Assembly (NCBI GenBank): GCA_903917705.1
Contig: CAIXBQ010000122.1
Coordinates: 1 to 32,729 of the forward strand
Direction of reading: 5' to 3'
Source of the DNA: an uncultured Verrucomicrobia subdivision 3 bacterium
GTDB taxonomy: Bacteria; Verrucomicrobiota; Verrucomicrobiia; Limisphaerales; UBA11358
DNA length: 32,729 nt
Every line of letters begins with the position of its first letter. The first letter of the stretch is position 1. Both the position numbers and the translations under genes were made by a program. Positions 15,618-24,099 of the stretch are shown here, piece by piece. A model generated the notes under the pieces. That model saw only the letters and a list, made by a program, of their open reading frames with translations, ran no database searches and was not told where the DNA came from.

Positions 15618-17615
15618 ATGCAGGTCACGTCACTTTTGAGTCAGCACGAGCACGGGCCGGAGTGTGGCTGCGACCACGACCACGAACATTCCGTCGTGCA
15701 TCTCTGGCAGGCCGTTCTCGGCGTCGTCTTTGTCCTCAACGCCTTCATTGTGGGCTGGGTGTTTGACGCCAGCAGCACGCTCGCCAGCGCCAGCGCCATG
15801 ATCGGCTCGCTCATTCTTGGCTATCCCATCATCGTCACCGCCGTCAAGGATTTGCGGCGAGGCAACCTGAGCATAAACGAGCTCGTCGCCATTGCCGTGC
15901 TCGCCGCCTTCGCGTCCGGCGATTACAAGACCGCCGGCATCGTCGCCTTCTTCATGCTCACCGGCGAAATCATCGAGACCCGCACCGCCCAAGGCGCGCG
16001 CGACTCCATTGAATCGCTCATCAAACTCACGCCAACGAAAGCGCGCCGTCTCTTGAAAGACGGCAGCGAAGAAGAAGTCGCGGCCAGCCAACTCGCGGTC
16101 GGCGATGTCATCCGCGTCCGGCCCGGCGACAACGTCGCCGCCGACGGCGTTATTGTGAATGGCCAGGGTTCATTCAACCAGGCCACCATCACCGGCGAAT
16201 CTTTGCCCGCAGAAAAAAACACCGGCGACGAGGTTTTCGCCGGCACGCAGAATTTAACGGGCGTCCTCGAAATCAAAGTCAGCCGCGCCGGCACCGACAC
16301 GACACTGGGCCGCGTGCGCGAGCTCATCATCGCCGCAGAAAAAACCAAGCTCCCGATCCAGAAGATCGTGGATCAATACATGGGCTTTTACACACCGCTC
16401 GTGCTGGTCATCGGCGCGCTCGTCTGGGCGTTTACGCATGACTTGAACCGCGTTATCGCTGTGTTTGTCGTGTCCTGCCCCTGCGCCTTCATCCTGGCGA
16501 CGCCGACGGCGATGGTCGCCGCGCTGTCCGCTGCCGCGCGGCTCGGCATTTTGATCAAGAACGTCGCGGACATCGAACTCGCCGCAAAAATCAATGCCTT
16601 CGTTTTCGACAAAACCGGCACACTCACCACCGGCCAGCTCGCCGTCAGCCGCCTCGCCCCGATTGGCGAAACCAAGCCGGCCGAACTGCTGCTGCTCGCC
16701 GCGTCCGCCGAAAAATACAGCAACCACCCGACCGCCAAGGCGCTTGCCACGCTGGCGGGCGAAGCCGGAGTTCCGCTGGCCGAGCCAAAAGATTTTTCCG
16801 AAACCGCCGGCCGCGGCGTAAAAGCGGAAATCAACGGCGCGAAGGTTTTGGTCGGGCGCGCCCAATGGCTTAAGGACAACGGCATCGACGCCGGTTTCGA
16901 GAAATCCGTGGACTTGAACGAGACGGAAGGCTGGAGCTTGATCTTTGTCGCCCGAAACGGAATGTGCGTCGGCTGGGTCGGCATGCAGGATCAAACCCGC
17001 GCCGAGGCGAAAGAAGCGCTGGCAGAATTGAAAGAGGCCGGCGTGCGCCGCATCGCGATGGTTTCCGGCGACCGTCAGGTAGTTGCCACCCGCGTGGCGG
17101 CCGAAATCGGCTGCGAAGAGGCGAAAGGCGATTGTCTGCCGCAAAACAAGGTTGAATTTGTCCGCGCCGTGAAAGCGAAAGGCTACAAAGTCGCGGTCAT
17201 CGGCGACGGCGTGAATGACGCCCCCGCCCTGGCCGCGGGTGACATCGGGATCGCGATGGGCGCAGCGGGCAGCGAAGTGGCCATCCACAGCGCCACGATT
17301 GCGCTGATGAACAACGACCTGCGCCGACTGCCGTACCTGGTAAAGCTCTCCCGCAGCACGCGCACCGTCAACAACCAGAACTTACTGTTCGGCGTGCTGT
17401 TCATCATCGTCGGCCTGGCGGCAACCGCGTTCGGCTACATCGGCCCGATTGTTGCAGCCCTGCTGCACAATGTCGGCTCGCTGATTGTGATTTTTAACAG
17501 CGCCCGGCTCGTGCGCAAAGGCGAGGAACTGGAACATTTCCATCCCGAAATGGCCGCTCCGAAGTCCGGCACGGGTCCGGAAAACGCCAGCCAGCTCACG
17601 CCGAAGCTGACGTAG
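15618..17615 (+). CDS. Heavy-metal-type (P1B) P-type ATPase
   Basis: The 665-residue pump has all P-type ATPase motifs: TGES at 192-195 (actuator), CPC at 287-289 in the transport helix, the phosphorylated DKTGT at 331-335, NHP at 369-371 and GDGVNDAP at 529-536. The CPC and NHP motifs place it in the P1B heavy-metal group. It lacks an HMA ferredoxin-like metal-binding domain; instead residues 9-28 form a His/Cys-rich tail (QHEHGPECGCDHDHEHSVVH). The last helices carry ALLHNVGSLIVIFNSARL, not a standard Cu(I) MxxSS or Zn(II) Asp pattern, so the ion cannot be named. Its placement between HflK and an ABC transporter suggests a shared membrane complex. No metal-responsive regulator is adjacent. 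Confidence 0.93.
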   Translation: MQVTSLLSQHEHGPECGCDHDHEHSVVHLWQAVLGVVFVLNAFIVGWVFDASSTLASASAMIGSLILGYPIIVTAVKDLRRGNLSINELVAIAVLAAFASGDYKTAGIVAFFMLTGEIIETRTAQGARDSIESLIKLTPTKARRLLKDGSEEEVAASQLAVGDVIRVRPGDNVAADGVIVNGQGSFNQATITGESLPAEKNTGDEVFAGTQNLTGVLEIKVSRAGTDTTLGRVRELIIAAEKTKLPIQKIVDQYMGFYTPLVLVIGALVWAFTHDLNRVIAVFVVSCPCAFILATPTAMVAALSAAARLGILIKNVADIELAAKINAFVFDKTGTLTTGQLAVSRLAPIGETKPAELLLLAASAEKYSNHPTAKALATLAGEAGVPLAEPKDFSETAGRGVKAEINGAKVLVGRAQWLKDNGIDAGFEKSVDLNETEGWSLIFVARNGMCVGWVGMQDQTRAEAKEALAELKEAGVRRIAMVSGDRQVVATRVAAEIGCEEAKGDCLPQNKVEFVRAVKAKGYKVAVIGDGVNDAPALAAGDIGIAMGAAGSEVAIHSATIALMNNDLRRLPYLVKLSRSTRTVNNQNLLFGVLFIIVGLAATAFGYIGPIVAALLHNVGSLIVIFNSARLVRKGEELEHFHPEMAAPKSGTGPENASQLTPKLT

Positions 17616-17633
17616 GGTTTGCAATTTGAAATT

Positions 17634-18821
17634 ATGTCCGCCGATCAAGCATCCAATGGTGAAGTCGTCGTATCCGTGCGCGGGCTGACGAAAGTCTTCA
17701 AGGATTTTTGGAATCGCCCGAAGGCGCGCGCGGTGGACGACGTGGATTTTGAAGTGCGGCGCGGGGAGGTTTTCGGCTTGCTCGGACCCAACGGATCCGG
17801 CAAATCCACGACGGTCAAGCTGCTGCTCGGGTTGCTGAATCCCACCAAGGGACACATCGAGGTTTTCGGCCATTCGCCGCGCCATGTGCAGACCAAATCG
17901 CGCATCGGCTATCTACCGGAGGAATCGTATCTCTACCGCTACCTCAACTCGCGGGAGACGCTGGATTTTTTTGGAAATCTGTTCCATCTCAACCAGGCTG
18001 ACCGCGACAGTCGTTCTGCGCAGTTGCTCGAAATGGTCGGCCTTGGCAAGACGCAGACACGCGCGGTCGGGGAGTTTTCCAAGGGGATGCAGCGCCGCAT
18101 CGGCCTGGCGCAAGCGCTCATCAACGATCCTGACCTGGTGATTCTCGACGAACCGACCGCCGGACTTGATCCCATCGGCTGCCGCGAAGTGAAGGATTTG
18201 ATCATCGCGCTGGCACGCCGCGGCAAGACGGTGATCTTGAGCAGCCACCTGCTGTCCGACGTCGAAGATGTGTGCGACCGCGTGGTCATTTACTACGGCG
18301 GAAAAATCCAGGCGGCCGGCACCCTCAAGGATCTGCTTGCCACGCCGGACACGCTGCGCATCACGACGCCCGTACTGCCGCGGGAAACGTTGGAACGCGT
18401 GCTGGAAATCATCCGCCGCGACCTTTCGACCGGCGAAGTGCGCGTGGACAATCCGACGCAGAATCTGGAGAGCTATTTTCTCGACGTGGTGGCGAAGGCG
18501 CGCGCGGCGAACGAAACCAGCGGCGCGCAATCCGGCGCGCGGGTGGCCGACTATTTGCGCGGCGGCATGGAAGCCACGCCAGCGACGAACAAGGTTTTGG
18601 AAAAGCTCTCACTGCCACAGGCGGTGGCGCCAGCGATTGAAACCAAACCGGCACCCGAAGCCGGCGGCCCGAAACCGGACGACAAAAAACTGGAAGCGCT
18701 GACGCAGGCAAACCAGCCGGCACCGACGCCAGCCAAATCCGCACCGGCACCGGAGACCAAGGCGATGGATTTGTCAAAAGCCGATGAAAAATTATCGTCG
18801 CTGCTCGGTAACAAGAAATGA
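17634..18821 (+). CDS. ABC transporter ATP-binding protein with Pro/Ala-rich tail
   Basis: The 395-residue protein (ATG at 17634; a TTG at 17619 would add five residues) is an ABC-2-type ATPase. It has Walker A GPNGSGKS at 51-58, a Q-loop around residue 95, the degenerate signature FSKGMQRR at 148-155, Walker B VILDEPTAG at 169-177 and the switch His205 in SSHLL. After the nucleotide-binding domain (to about residue 230) a regulatory region follows, then a Pro/Ala/Lys-rich low-complexity tail of about 90 residues ending LSSLLGNKK. The tail is unusual for this family. It should power the permeases at 18900 and possibly 10643. It begins 18 bases after the P-ATPase stop. Confidence 0.92.
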   Translation: MSADQASNGEVVVSVRGLTKVFKDFWNRPKARAVDDVDFEVRRGEVFGLLGPNGSGKSTTVKLLLGLLNPTKGHIEVFGHSPRHVQTKSRIGYLPEESYLYRYLNSRETLDFFGNLFHLNQADRDSRSAQLLEMVGLGKTQTRAVGEFSKGMQRRIGLAQALINDPDLVILDEPTAGLDPIGCREVKDLIIALARRGKTVILSSHLLSDVEDVCDRVVIYYGGKIQAAGTLKDLLATPDTLRITTPVLPRETLERVLEIIRRDLSTGEVRVDNPTQNLESYFLDVVAKARAANETSGAQSGARVADYLRGGMEATPATNKVLEKLSLPQAVAPAIETKPAPEAGGPKPDDKKLEALTQANQPAPTPAKSAPAPETKAMDLSKADEKLSSLLGNKK

Positions 18822-18848
18822 ATTTCGTCTGTCGATCCCGCTGAATTT

Positions 18849-18870
18849 CGCAGACTGAATTGATTCTGCG
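18849..18870. repeat. Small intra-operon hairpin
   Basis: CGCAGA at 18849-18854 pairs with TCTGCG at 18865-18870 across a 10-base loop, in the 78-base gap between the ABC ATPase and permease genes. No T-tract follows. It may be an mRNA-processing or stability element, or have no function. Confidence 0.3.
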
Positions 18871-18899
18871 CTCATCGGCGATACCGGCGGATAATACAA

Positions 18900-20300
18900 A
18901 TGCAAAGAATTTTTGCCATTGCCTGGTTGACGTGGAAAGCCGCCCTGCGGTTCAAGCTGTTCCTCGTCATCGCGGCGCTATTGATACTAGCAGTCGTCGG
19001 CCTGCCACTGGTCATCAAGGATGACGGCACCGCCCAGGGTTTCACGCAGATCATCCTAACCTACACGTTGAGCGCGATCACCGCGCTGCTGGGGCTTTCA
19101 ACGCTGTGGCTGGCCTGCGGCACGCTGGCACGCGACATTGAAGAATGCCAGATTCAAGTCGTGGCAACCAAGCCGATTGCGCGCTGGCAGATCTGGCTGG
19201 GCAAATGGCTGGGCATCGTATCGTTGAACGCGGTATTGCTGGTGATTTCCGGGGCGTGCGTTTTTGGCCTGCTCCAGTGGCGCGCCGGGAAATTACCCGC
19301 CCCCGAGCAGAAAATCCTGCACGAGCAGATCCTAGTCGCGCGCGGCTCCGCCAAAGAGCCGGTGAATCCGGCGGAGATTGAAGCCGAGACGGAGCAGGTA
19401 TTGCAGGAGCGCTTAAAATCCAGCCCGGTTGAAAAGGTGGACCGGCTCGAGGTGAAGCGGCAAATCCGCGAGCAGGTCAAGGCCGCGCGGCAGATCGTTC
19501 CGCCAAGCTACCAGCGCACCTGGGAAATTGACCTGGGCTTCGCCAAAAATTATCTCAAGGGAAAGCCCTTGCAATTGCGGGTAAAATTCAACTCGGCGCA
19601 AAAGAGCGCGTCCGGAACGTTCGTGGCGCTGTGGCAGATTGGCGTGCCGGAGAAAACGAAGTTCTGGCGCAGCGAGCCAATGAGCCTGGCGCCGGACACT
19701 GACACCTCCCATGCGGTTCATGAGTTTGAGATTCCGCCCGATTTATTTGATGCGAACGGTTTGCTGACCATCACCTTTGCCAATCCGAACCAGACCGCCC
19801 TGCTCTTCCCGATCGAGGACGGCCTGGAGGTGTTATATCCCGAAGGCGGTTTTGCGCTGAATTTTGCGCGTGGCCTCGGCATCATTTTTTGCTGGATGGC
19901 ATTGCTGGCGGCGCTAGGGCTGATGGCGGCAAGTTTCCTGTCTTTCCCGGTGGCCACATTCTTCGCGCTGGCGATGCTGCTGGTGGCCCTCTCCAGCAGC
20001 ACGCTGGCAGAGTCGGTCGAGTCCGGCTCCGTGGCGGCGGGCAATGAGGAGACCGGGCAGGCCGGCCACTCCGTGGCGGACATTGTGCTGATCCCCGCGT
20101 TCAGGGGCGTGCTCGCAATCATCAGCCTCGTGAAAAATTATTCACCAATCGACGCATTGAGCACCGGCAGGAGCATCACCTGGGGTGAACTTGGCTTGGC
20201 CTTCGCGCAAATCGTCCTGCTGGTGGGTGGAGGCTTTGCGGCAGCCGGAATCATCTTTTTCAACCGCCGGGAACTGGCCACGGCACAGGGAACCCAATGA
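18900..20300 (+). CDS. ABC-2-type transporter permease with large extracytoplasmic domain
   Basis: The 466-residue protein begins with a coupling helix (QRIFAIAWLTWKAALRFK) and a first membrane segment at about 21-38. Further hydrophobic segments lie at about 44-80 and 105-125. A soluble region of about 190 residues (130-320), rich in charged helices and beta strands, contains EKVDRLEVKRQIREQVKAA. At least four membrane helices follow at about 340-370, 390-412 and 436-456. The layout fits ABC-2 permeases with an extracytoplasmic insert. ETEECQIQ-type and ATKPIARWQIWLGKWLG signatures match the LSKP coupling loop of the first permease in the operon. The stop overlaps the next start by 4 bp (ATGA). 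Confidence 0.85.
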   Translation: MQRIFAIAWLTWKAALRFKLFLVIAALLILAVVGLPLVIKDDGTAQGFTQIILTYTLSAITALLGLSTLWLACGTLARDIEECQIQVVATKPIARWQIWLGKWLGIVSLNAVLLVISGACVFGLLQWRAGKLPAPEQKILHEQILVARGSAKEPVNPAEIEAETEQVLQERLKSSPVEKVDRLEVKRQIREQVKAARQIVPPSYQRTWEIDLGFAKNYLKGKPLQLRVKFNSAQKSASGTFVALWQIGVPEKTKFWRSEPMSLAPDTDTSHAVHEFEIPPDLFDANGLLTITFANPNQTALLFPIEDGLEVLYPEGGFALNFARGLGIIFCWMALLAALGLMAASFLSFPVATFFALAMLLVALSSSTLAESVESGSVAAGNEETGQAGHSVADIVLIPAFRGVLAIISLVKNYSPIDALSTGRSITWGELGLAFAQIVLLVGGGFAAAGIIFFNRRELATAQGTQ

Positions 20301-21832
20301 ATCCAGGCATCAAAAAGGCCTTGTTGCTGCTGCTGGCCGGCGGGCTGCTGTTCGGTTCCAGCCGGCTTCAAACCGCCCTGAATCAGGACCGCGACACGCT
20401 CGGCCTGACGCGAACGGCGGCGTTGAACAACGCGCCGCCTATGCTGGCATTCACCACGGTCGCCCTGGGCGGTTTCCGCGGCCTGATCTCAAACCTGCTT
20501 TGGATTCGCGCGAACGATTTGCAGCAGGACGACAAGTTCTTCGAGGCGGCGCAACTGGCGGACTGGATCACGAAGTTGGAACCGACCTATGCGTCGGTCT
20601 GGGTGTTCCTGGGCTGGAACATGGCCTACAACATCTCAGTGAAGTTTAAGGATTTCCCCGACCGCTGGCGCTGGGTGGAACACGGCATCGAACTGCTGAG
20701 AGACGAAGGGCTACGCTATAATCCCAACAGCGTGGACATACACCGCGAGCTGGCCTGGTTATTCCAGCACAAGGTGGGCGCGAATCTCGATGATGCGAAC
20801 ATGTATTATAAGCGCGAATGGGCGGGTGAAATGGCCCCCTTCTTCGGTCCCAACGGCACAAATTTTGACCTGTTGCTCAATCCGGTGGACCACTCGGCCA
20901 CCACCAACGCCACGCTGCTCCGCAACCAGTTCAAGCTGGATGCGGCCTTTGCCAAGCAGGTGGACGATGAATTTGGCCCCTTCGACTGGCGGCTGCCCGA
21001 AGCGCACGCGATTTACTGGGGTGCCAGCGGGCTCAAAGCCGCGAAGGAGAATCCCGACAAAATAAATGCCGACGATCTCATCAAGCTGCGGCGCATCATC
21101 TATCAGTCCATGCTGCAGGCCTTTCACCACGGCCGCATCATTGCCGACCCGTTCACCAAAACCTATGCGCTGGCGCCCAACCTCGACCTCACCCCGCATG
21201 TCAACGCCGTTTACGAACAGATGATGAGCGAGGACGCCGGCATGCGCGACAACATCGCCCGGGCCCACCGCAATTTCCTCCGCGACGCCGTCTACTTCCT
21301 TTACGAGAATAACCGGATGACGGAAGCGGGCAAATGGTTCAGATATCTGGGCGATAAATACCCGGACAAACCCATCATCGAAAACCAGCCGGATTCACTG
21401 CCGAAGAATCTCACGCTCGACGAATACGCCGTGGCGGTGGTTCAGATCGACATCGGGGAAACTTCGCAGGAGCGTGTCACCTCCGCCGTGCAGGGGCTGC
21501 TGACCCGCTCCTATTATAACCTCGCCACCGGCCAGGACGACCGCTACGAGAATCTCAAGCGGCTCGCCAACCGGGTGTATGAGAGGTATAACGCCAAAAC
21601 CGCCGGCGCCAATGGCAAAGAGCGGATTCCGCTGCCCCCTTATAAGACTTTGATTGATACTGTGCTCCGGCGATTGCTCGACGTTCAAGGCGGTGTGCCT
21701 TACGCCGCCCGTGCCGAATTGGTCACAAAACTGGGATTGCCATCGGCACTGCTTGAGTCCCCAGCAGCCGCGACGAACGCCGTGGAACATATTCCCGCCA
21801 ATCCTGCCCCGACCAATTCCGCCGCAAAATAA
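20297..21832 (+). CDS. TPR-like membrane-anchored protein of unknown function
   Basis: The 511-residue protein begins with a signal or anchor segment (residues about 5-25). The conserved-looking region FTTVALGGFRGLISNLLWIRANDLQQDDKFFEAAQLADWITKLEPTYASVWVFLGWNMAYN follows. Helical repeats of TPR character run through about residue 180 (ELLRDEGLRYNPNSVDIHRELAWLFQHKVG) and again at about 320-360. The remainder is helical with no catalytic motif I recognise, and the C-terminal end is Pro/Ala-rich. The 4-bp overlap with the permease indicates translational coupling, so it is probably an accessory subunit of that transporter, exposed outside the cytoplasm. I do not recognise a named family. Confidence 0.75.
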   Translation: MNPGIKKALLLLLAGGLLFGSSRLQTALNQDRDTLGLTRTAALNNAPPMLAFTTVALGGFRGLISNLLWIRANDLQQDDKFFEAAQLADWITKLEPTYASVWVFLGWNMAYNISVKFKDFPDRWRWVEHGIELLRDEGLRYNPNSVDIHRELAWLFQHKVGANLDDANMYYKREWAGEMAPFFGPNGTNFDLLLNPVDHSATTNATLLRNQFKLDAAFAKQVDDEFGPFDWRLPEAHAIYWGASGLKAAKENPDKINADDLIKLRRIIYQSMLQAFHHGRIIADPFTKTYALAPNLDLTPHVNAVYEQMMSEDAGMRDNIARAHRNFLRDAVYFLYENNRMTEAGKWFRYLGDKYPDKPIIENQPDSLPKNLTLDEYAVAVVQIDIGETSQERVTSAVQGLLTRSYYNLATGQDDRYENLKRLANRVYERYNAKTAGANGKERIPLPPYKTLIDTVLRRLLDVQGGVPYAARAELVTKLGLPSALLESPAAATNAVEHIPANPAPTNSAAK

Positions 21833-21911
21833 CGTTGCGCGCCGGTCAAACATCCCGCGGTCCGTTTCCCAAGATTGCCACGCTACAAAACCCTGCTAAA
21901 CTATTCCGTCT

Positions 21912-23594
21912 GTGACCAAGCATAATTCCAGCGACCGCCCCCTGCGCGTGGGCCTGATTTCCCTCGGCTGTGCCAAAAACCTGGTGGACGCCGAGATCAT
22001 GCTCGGCTCGATGTTGAAAAGCGGCATTGAAATCACGAATAACCCCCAACAGGCGGATGCCCTGATTGTGAACACCTGTTCGTTCATTGATTCTGCGCAG
22101 GAGGAGAGCGTGGACACCATTTTGGAATCGGCTGAAATCCGCGCCGCCCAAAACCGGGGCCAGAGCCTCATCGTCTCCGGCTGCCTGCCGCAACGCTTTC
22201 GGGAAGAACTCCCCAAACTCCTGCCCGAAGTGGACGCCTTCATGGGGATTGACCAGGTCGCCCAGGTGTCGGACATCATCCGGCAGGCGATGGCCCACCG
22301 CGCCGAAAGACTCGGGAGCCAGGTGCCGGGAGCCGGGAGCAAGAAAAGCCAGGTGATTGATCGTTTGAACGAACTGGAAAAAAAACGCCCCGCCACCGTC
22401 CACGAAGCGGAAGAATCCCTGCGCGGCACCGGCCAGTTTGGCAAAACGAAGACCGTCATGGCTGCGAAAGCGCCCGCCGCGCCATTATTTGATGTGACGG
22501 CGCGGCCGACCTTCATCCCCGACTACGCCACCCCGAGGTTTCGCCTGACCCCGAAGCATTTCGCCTACGTCAAGATTGCGGAGGGCTGCAATCATCCGTG
22601 CAGCTTTTGCATCATCCCCCGGATGCGCGGATCGCATCGCAGCCGCACCCAGACGGACATTGTCAAGGAGGCCAAGGCGCTCATCGCCGACGGGGTGAAG
22701 GAGATCAATTTGATTTCCCAGGATTCGACTTATTACGGACTCGACCTGCGGCCCAACCATAGCCGGGCCATCTCGTCGCCGGAGAAATTCGCCGCCGCGA
22801 CCAAAACCCTGGCCGCCGACGCCACCACCATCTGCACCCTCATCCGGGAGTTGAATTCCCTCAAAGGCGACTTTTGGATCCGGCTGCTTTACACGCACCC
22901 GGCCCATTGGACGGACGAACTTATCTCAACCCTGGCCGAATGCCGGAAAGTTGCCCGCTACGTGGACATGCCGTTGCAACACATCCACGGCAACATGCTG
23001 GAGCGGATGCGCCGCGAGACCTCGCAGCAATACATCGTGGATTTGATCAAGAAAATCCGCGCCGGCGTGCCGGGCATCGCGTTGCGGACCACGTTTATCG
23101 TCGGCTTTCCCGGCGAAACGGAAGCGAGTTTCCAAGCCCTGCTCGACTTCATCCGGGAAACGCATTTCGAACGGCTCGGCGTCTTCACCTATTCGAAGGA
23201 AGACGGGACGCTGGCCGGCAGGATGGCCGGGCAGGTGCCGGACAGGGTGAAGCAAAAGCGCCGCGAGCTGGCGATGGCGGCGCAACACAAGGTGGCCGTG
23301 GCCGTGGGCGAAAGCTTCGTCGGCCGCACCCTCAAGGTGCTGGTGGAAGGCAAGGCCGACGCGAAACAATTGCAGAACGCCAATGTCAGCTCATGGGAGC
23401 ACGGACTCATCCGGGAAGCGGAAGCGGGCAACCGGAAATTCAAAGGCCAGCACTATCTGGTCGGTCGCGGCGAGGCGGATGCGCCGGATATTGATGGCCG
23501 GGTTTTCCTCCGCGGCGCGGCGCCGGTGGGCAGCTTCGCCCAAGTCAAAGTGGTTGGCCATACGGACTACGACCTGATTGCCGAGGTGGTATAG
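21912..23594 (+). CDS. rimO: Ribosomal protein S12 methylthiotransferase RimO, enlarged
   Basis: The 560-residue protein starts at GTG 21912. It has the N-terminal UPF0004 domain with three cluster-binding cysteines (Cys20 in SLGCAKN, Cys56 in NTCSF, Cys91 in SGCLPQ). The radical-SAM domain has Cys226, Cys230 and Cys233 in GCNHPCSFC, and MPLQHIHGNML and TTFIVGFPGET follow. The C-terminal region is a TRAM domain. RimO adds a methylthio group to an aspartate of ribosomal protein S12. Typical RimO is about 440 residues with the radical-SAM cysteines near 150; here about 75 extra residues lie between the domains (roughly 130-205), with a smaller insertion near 270-290. It starts 79 bases after the TPR-like gene. 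Confidence 0.92.
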   Translation: MTKHNSSDRPLRVGLISLGCAKNLVDAEIMLGSMLKSGIEITNNPQQADALIVNTCSFIDSAQEESVDTILESAEIRAAQNRGQSLIVSGCLPQRFREELPKLLPEVDAFMGIDQVAQVSDIIRQAMAHRAERLGSQVPGAGSKKSQVIDRLNELEKKRPATVHEAEESLRGTGQFGKTKTVMAAKAPAAPLFDVTARPTFIPDYATPRFRLTPKHFAYVKIAEGCNHPCSFCIIPRMRGSHRSRTQTDIVKEAKALIADGVKEINLISQDSTYYGLDLRPNHSRAISSPEKFAAATKTLAADATTICTLIRELNSLKGDFWIRLLYTHPAHWTDELISTLAECRKVARYVDMPLQHIHGNMLERMRRETSQQYIVDLIKKIRAGVPGIALRTTFIVGFPGETEASFQALLDFIRETHFERLGVFTYSKEDGTLAGRMAGQVPDRVKQKRRELAMAAQHKVAVAVGESFVGRTLKVLVEGKADAKQLQNANVSSWEHGLIREAEAGNRKFKGQHYLVGRGEADAPDIDGRVFLRGAAPVGSFAQVKVVGHTDYDLIAEVV

Positions 23595-23598
23595 AAAT

Positions 23599-23613
23599 CC
23601 GGTGACAAACCGG
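23599..23613. terminator. Possible bidirectional hairpin between convergent genes
   Basis: A 5-bp perfect stem, CCGGT/ACCGG, has a 5-base loop and sits between the rimO stop (23594) and the stop of the leftward small membrane gene (23614). The position suits a shared terminator, but the stem is short and no T-run follows. Confidence 0.3.
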
Positions 23614-23850
23614 TTATCCGGCCACCACCAAGCCGAGACCAGCCACAATCAGGCCGCCAACCGCCAGCGCGTAAGGTTTCCATGACGCCCGCCAATGTGT
23701 CAGCAAAAATGCTTCCGCCACCAAAGGCACAAACAGGCAGCCAAAGAACCAGATGAAGCTGCGCCGGTAAGCGGTGTTCAGGAACATCAACTCGCCCACC
23801 AGGCAGGTCAGGCAACCGGCCACCAGCAGGATATAACCGATGATTGTCAT
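23614..23850 (-). CDS. Small membrane protein of unknown function
   Basis: The 78-residue protein consists largely of hydrophobic helices: residues about 3-25 (IIGYILLVAGCLTCLVGELMF), 32-49 (FIWFFGCLFVPLVAEAF) and 60-77 (YALAVGGLIVAGLGLVV). Charged residues between them (NTAYRRS, HWRASWKP) suggest a defined topology. I do not recognise a family with certainty; similar three-helix proteins are common and mostly uncharacterised. It is convergent with rimO and isolated upstream. The region 23851-24099 holds no further gene I can support, though the frame of the following gene extends into it. Confidence 0.65.
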   Translation of the reverse strand: MTIIGYILLVAGCLTCLVGELMFLNTAYRRSFIWFFGCLFVPLVAEAFLLTHWRASWKPYALAVGGLIVAGLGLVVAG

Positions 23851-24099
23851 TTCATCCCGGACGCAAACCTTGCGCCACTATATCAACCAAGCCATGCCAA
23901 GCCAGGAATGTCAACGTGAAAGCGGAACCACCCAGACCAAATCCCGCACGAACACAAACGGTCACCAACTGATGCCATCGGCAATATTGGCGTAGCGCGG
24001 TTGACGGGCACAGATCCTTCTTTCGTTTGTGTGGACAGCGCGGATTTTTTCAGGAACATTGAAATCGGCCGTCGCCCGATCGCCCGTCCGGATTTTATC

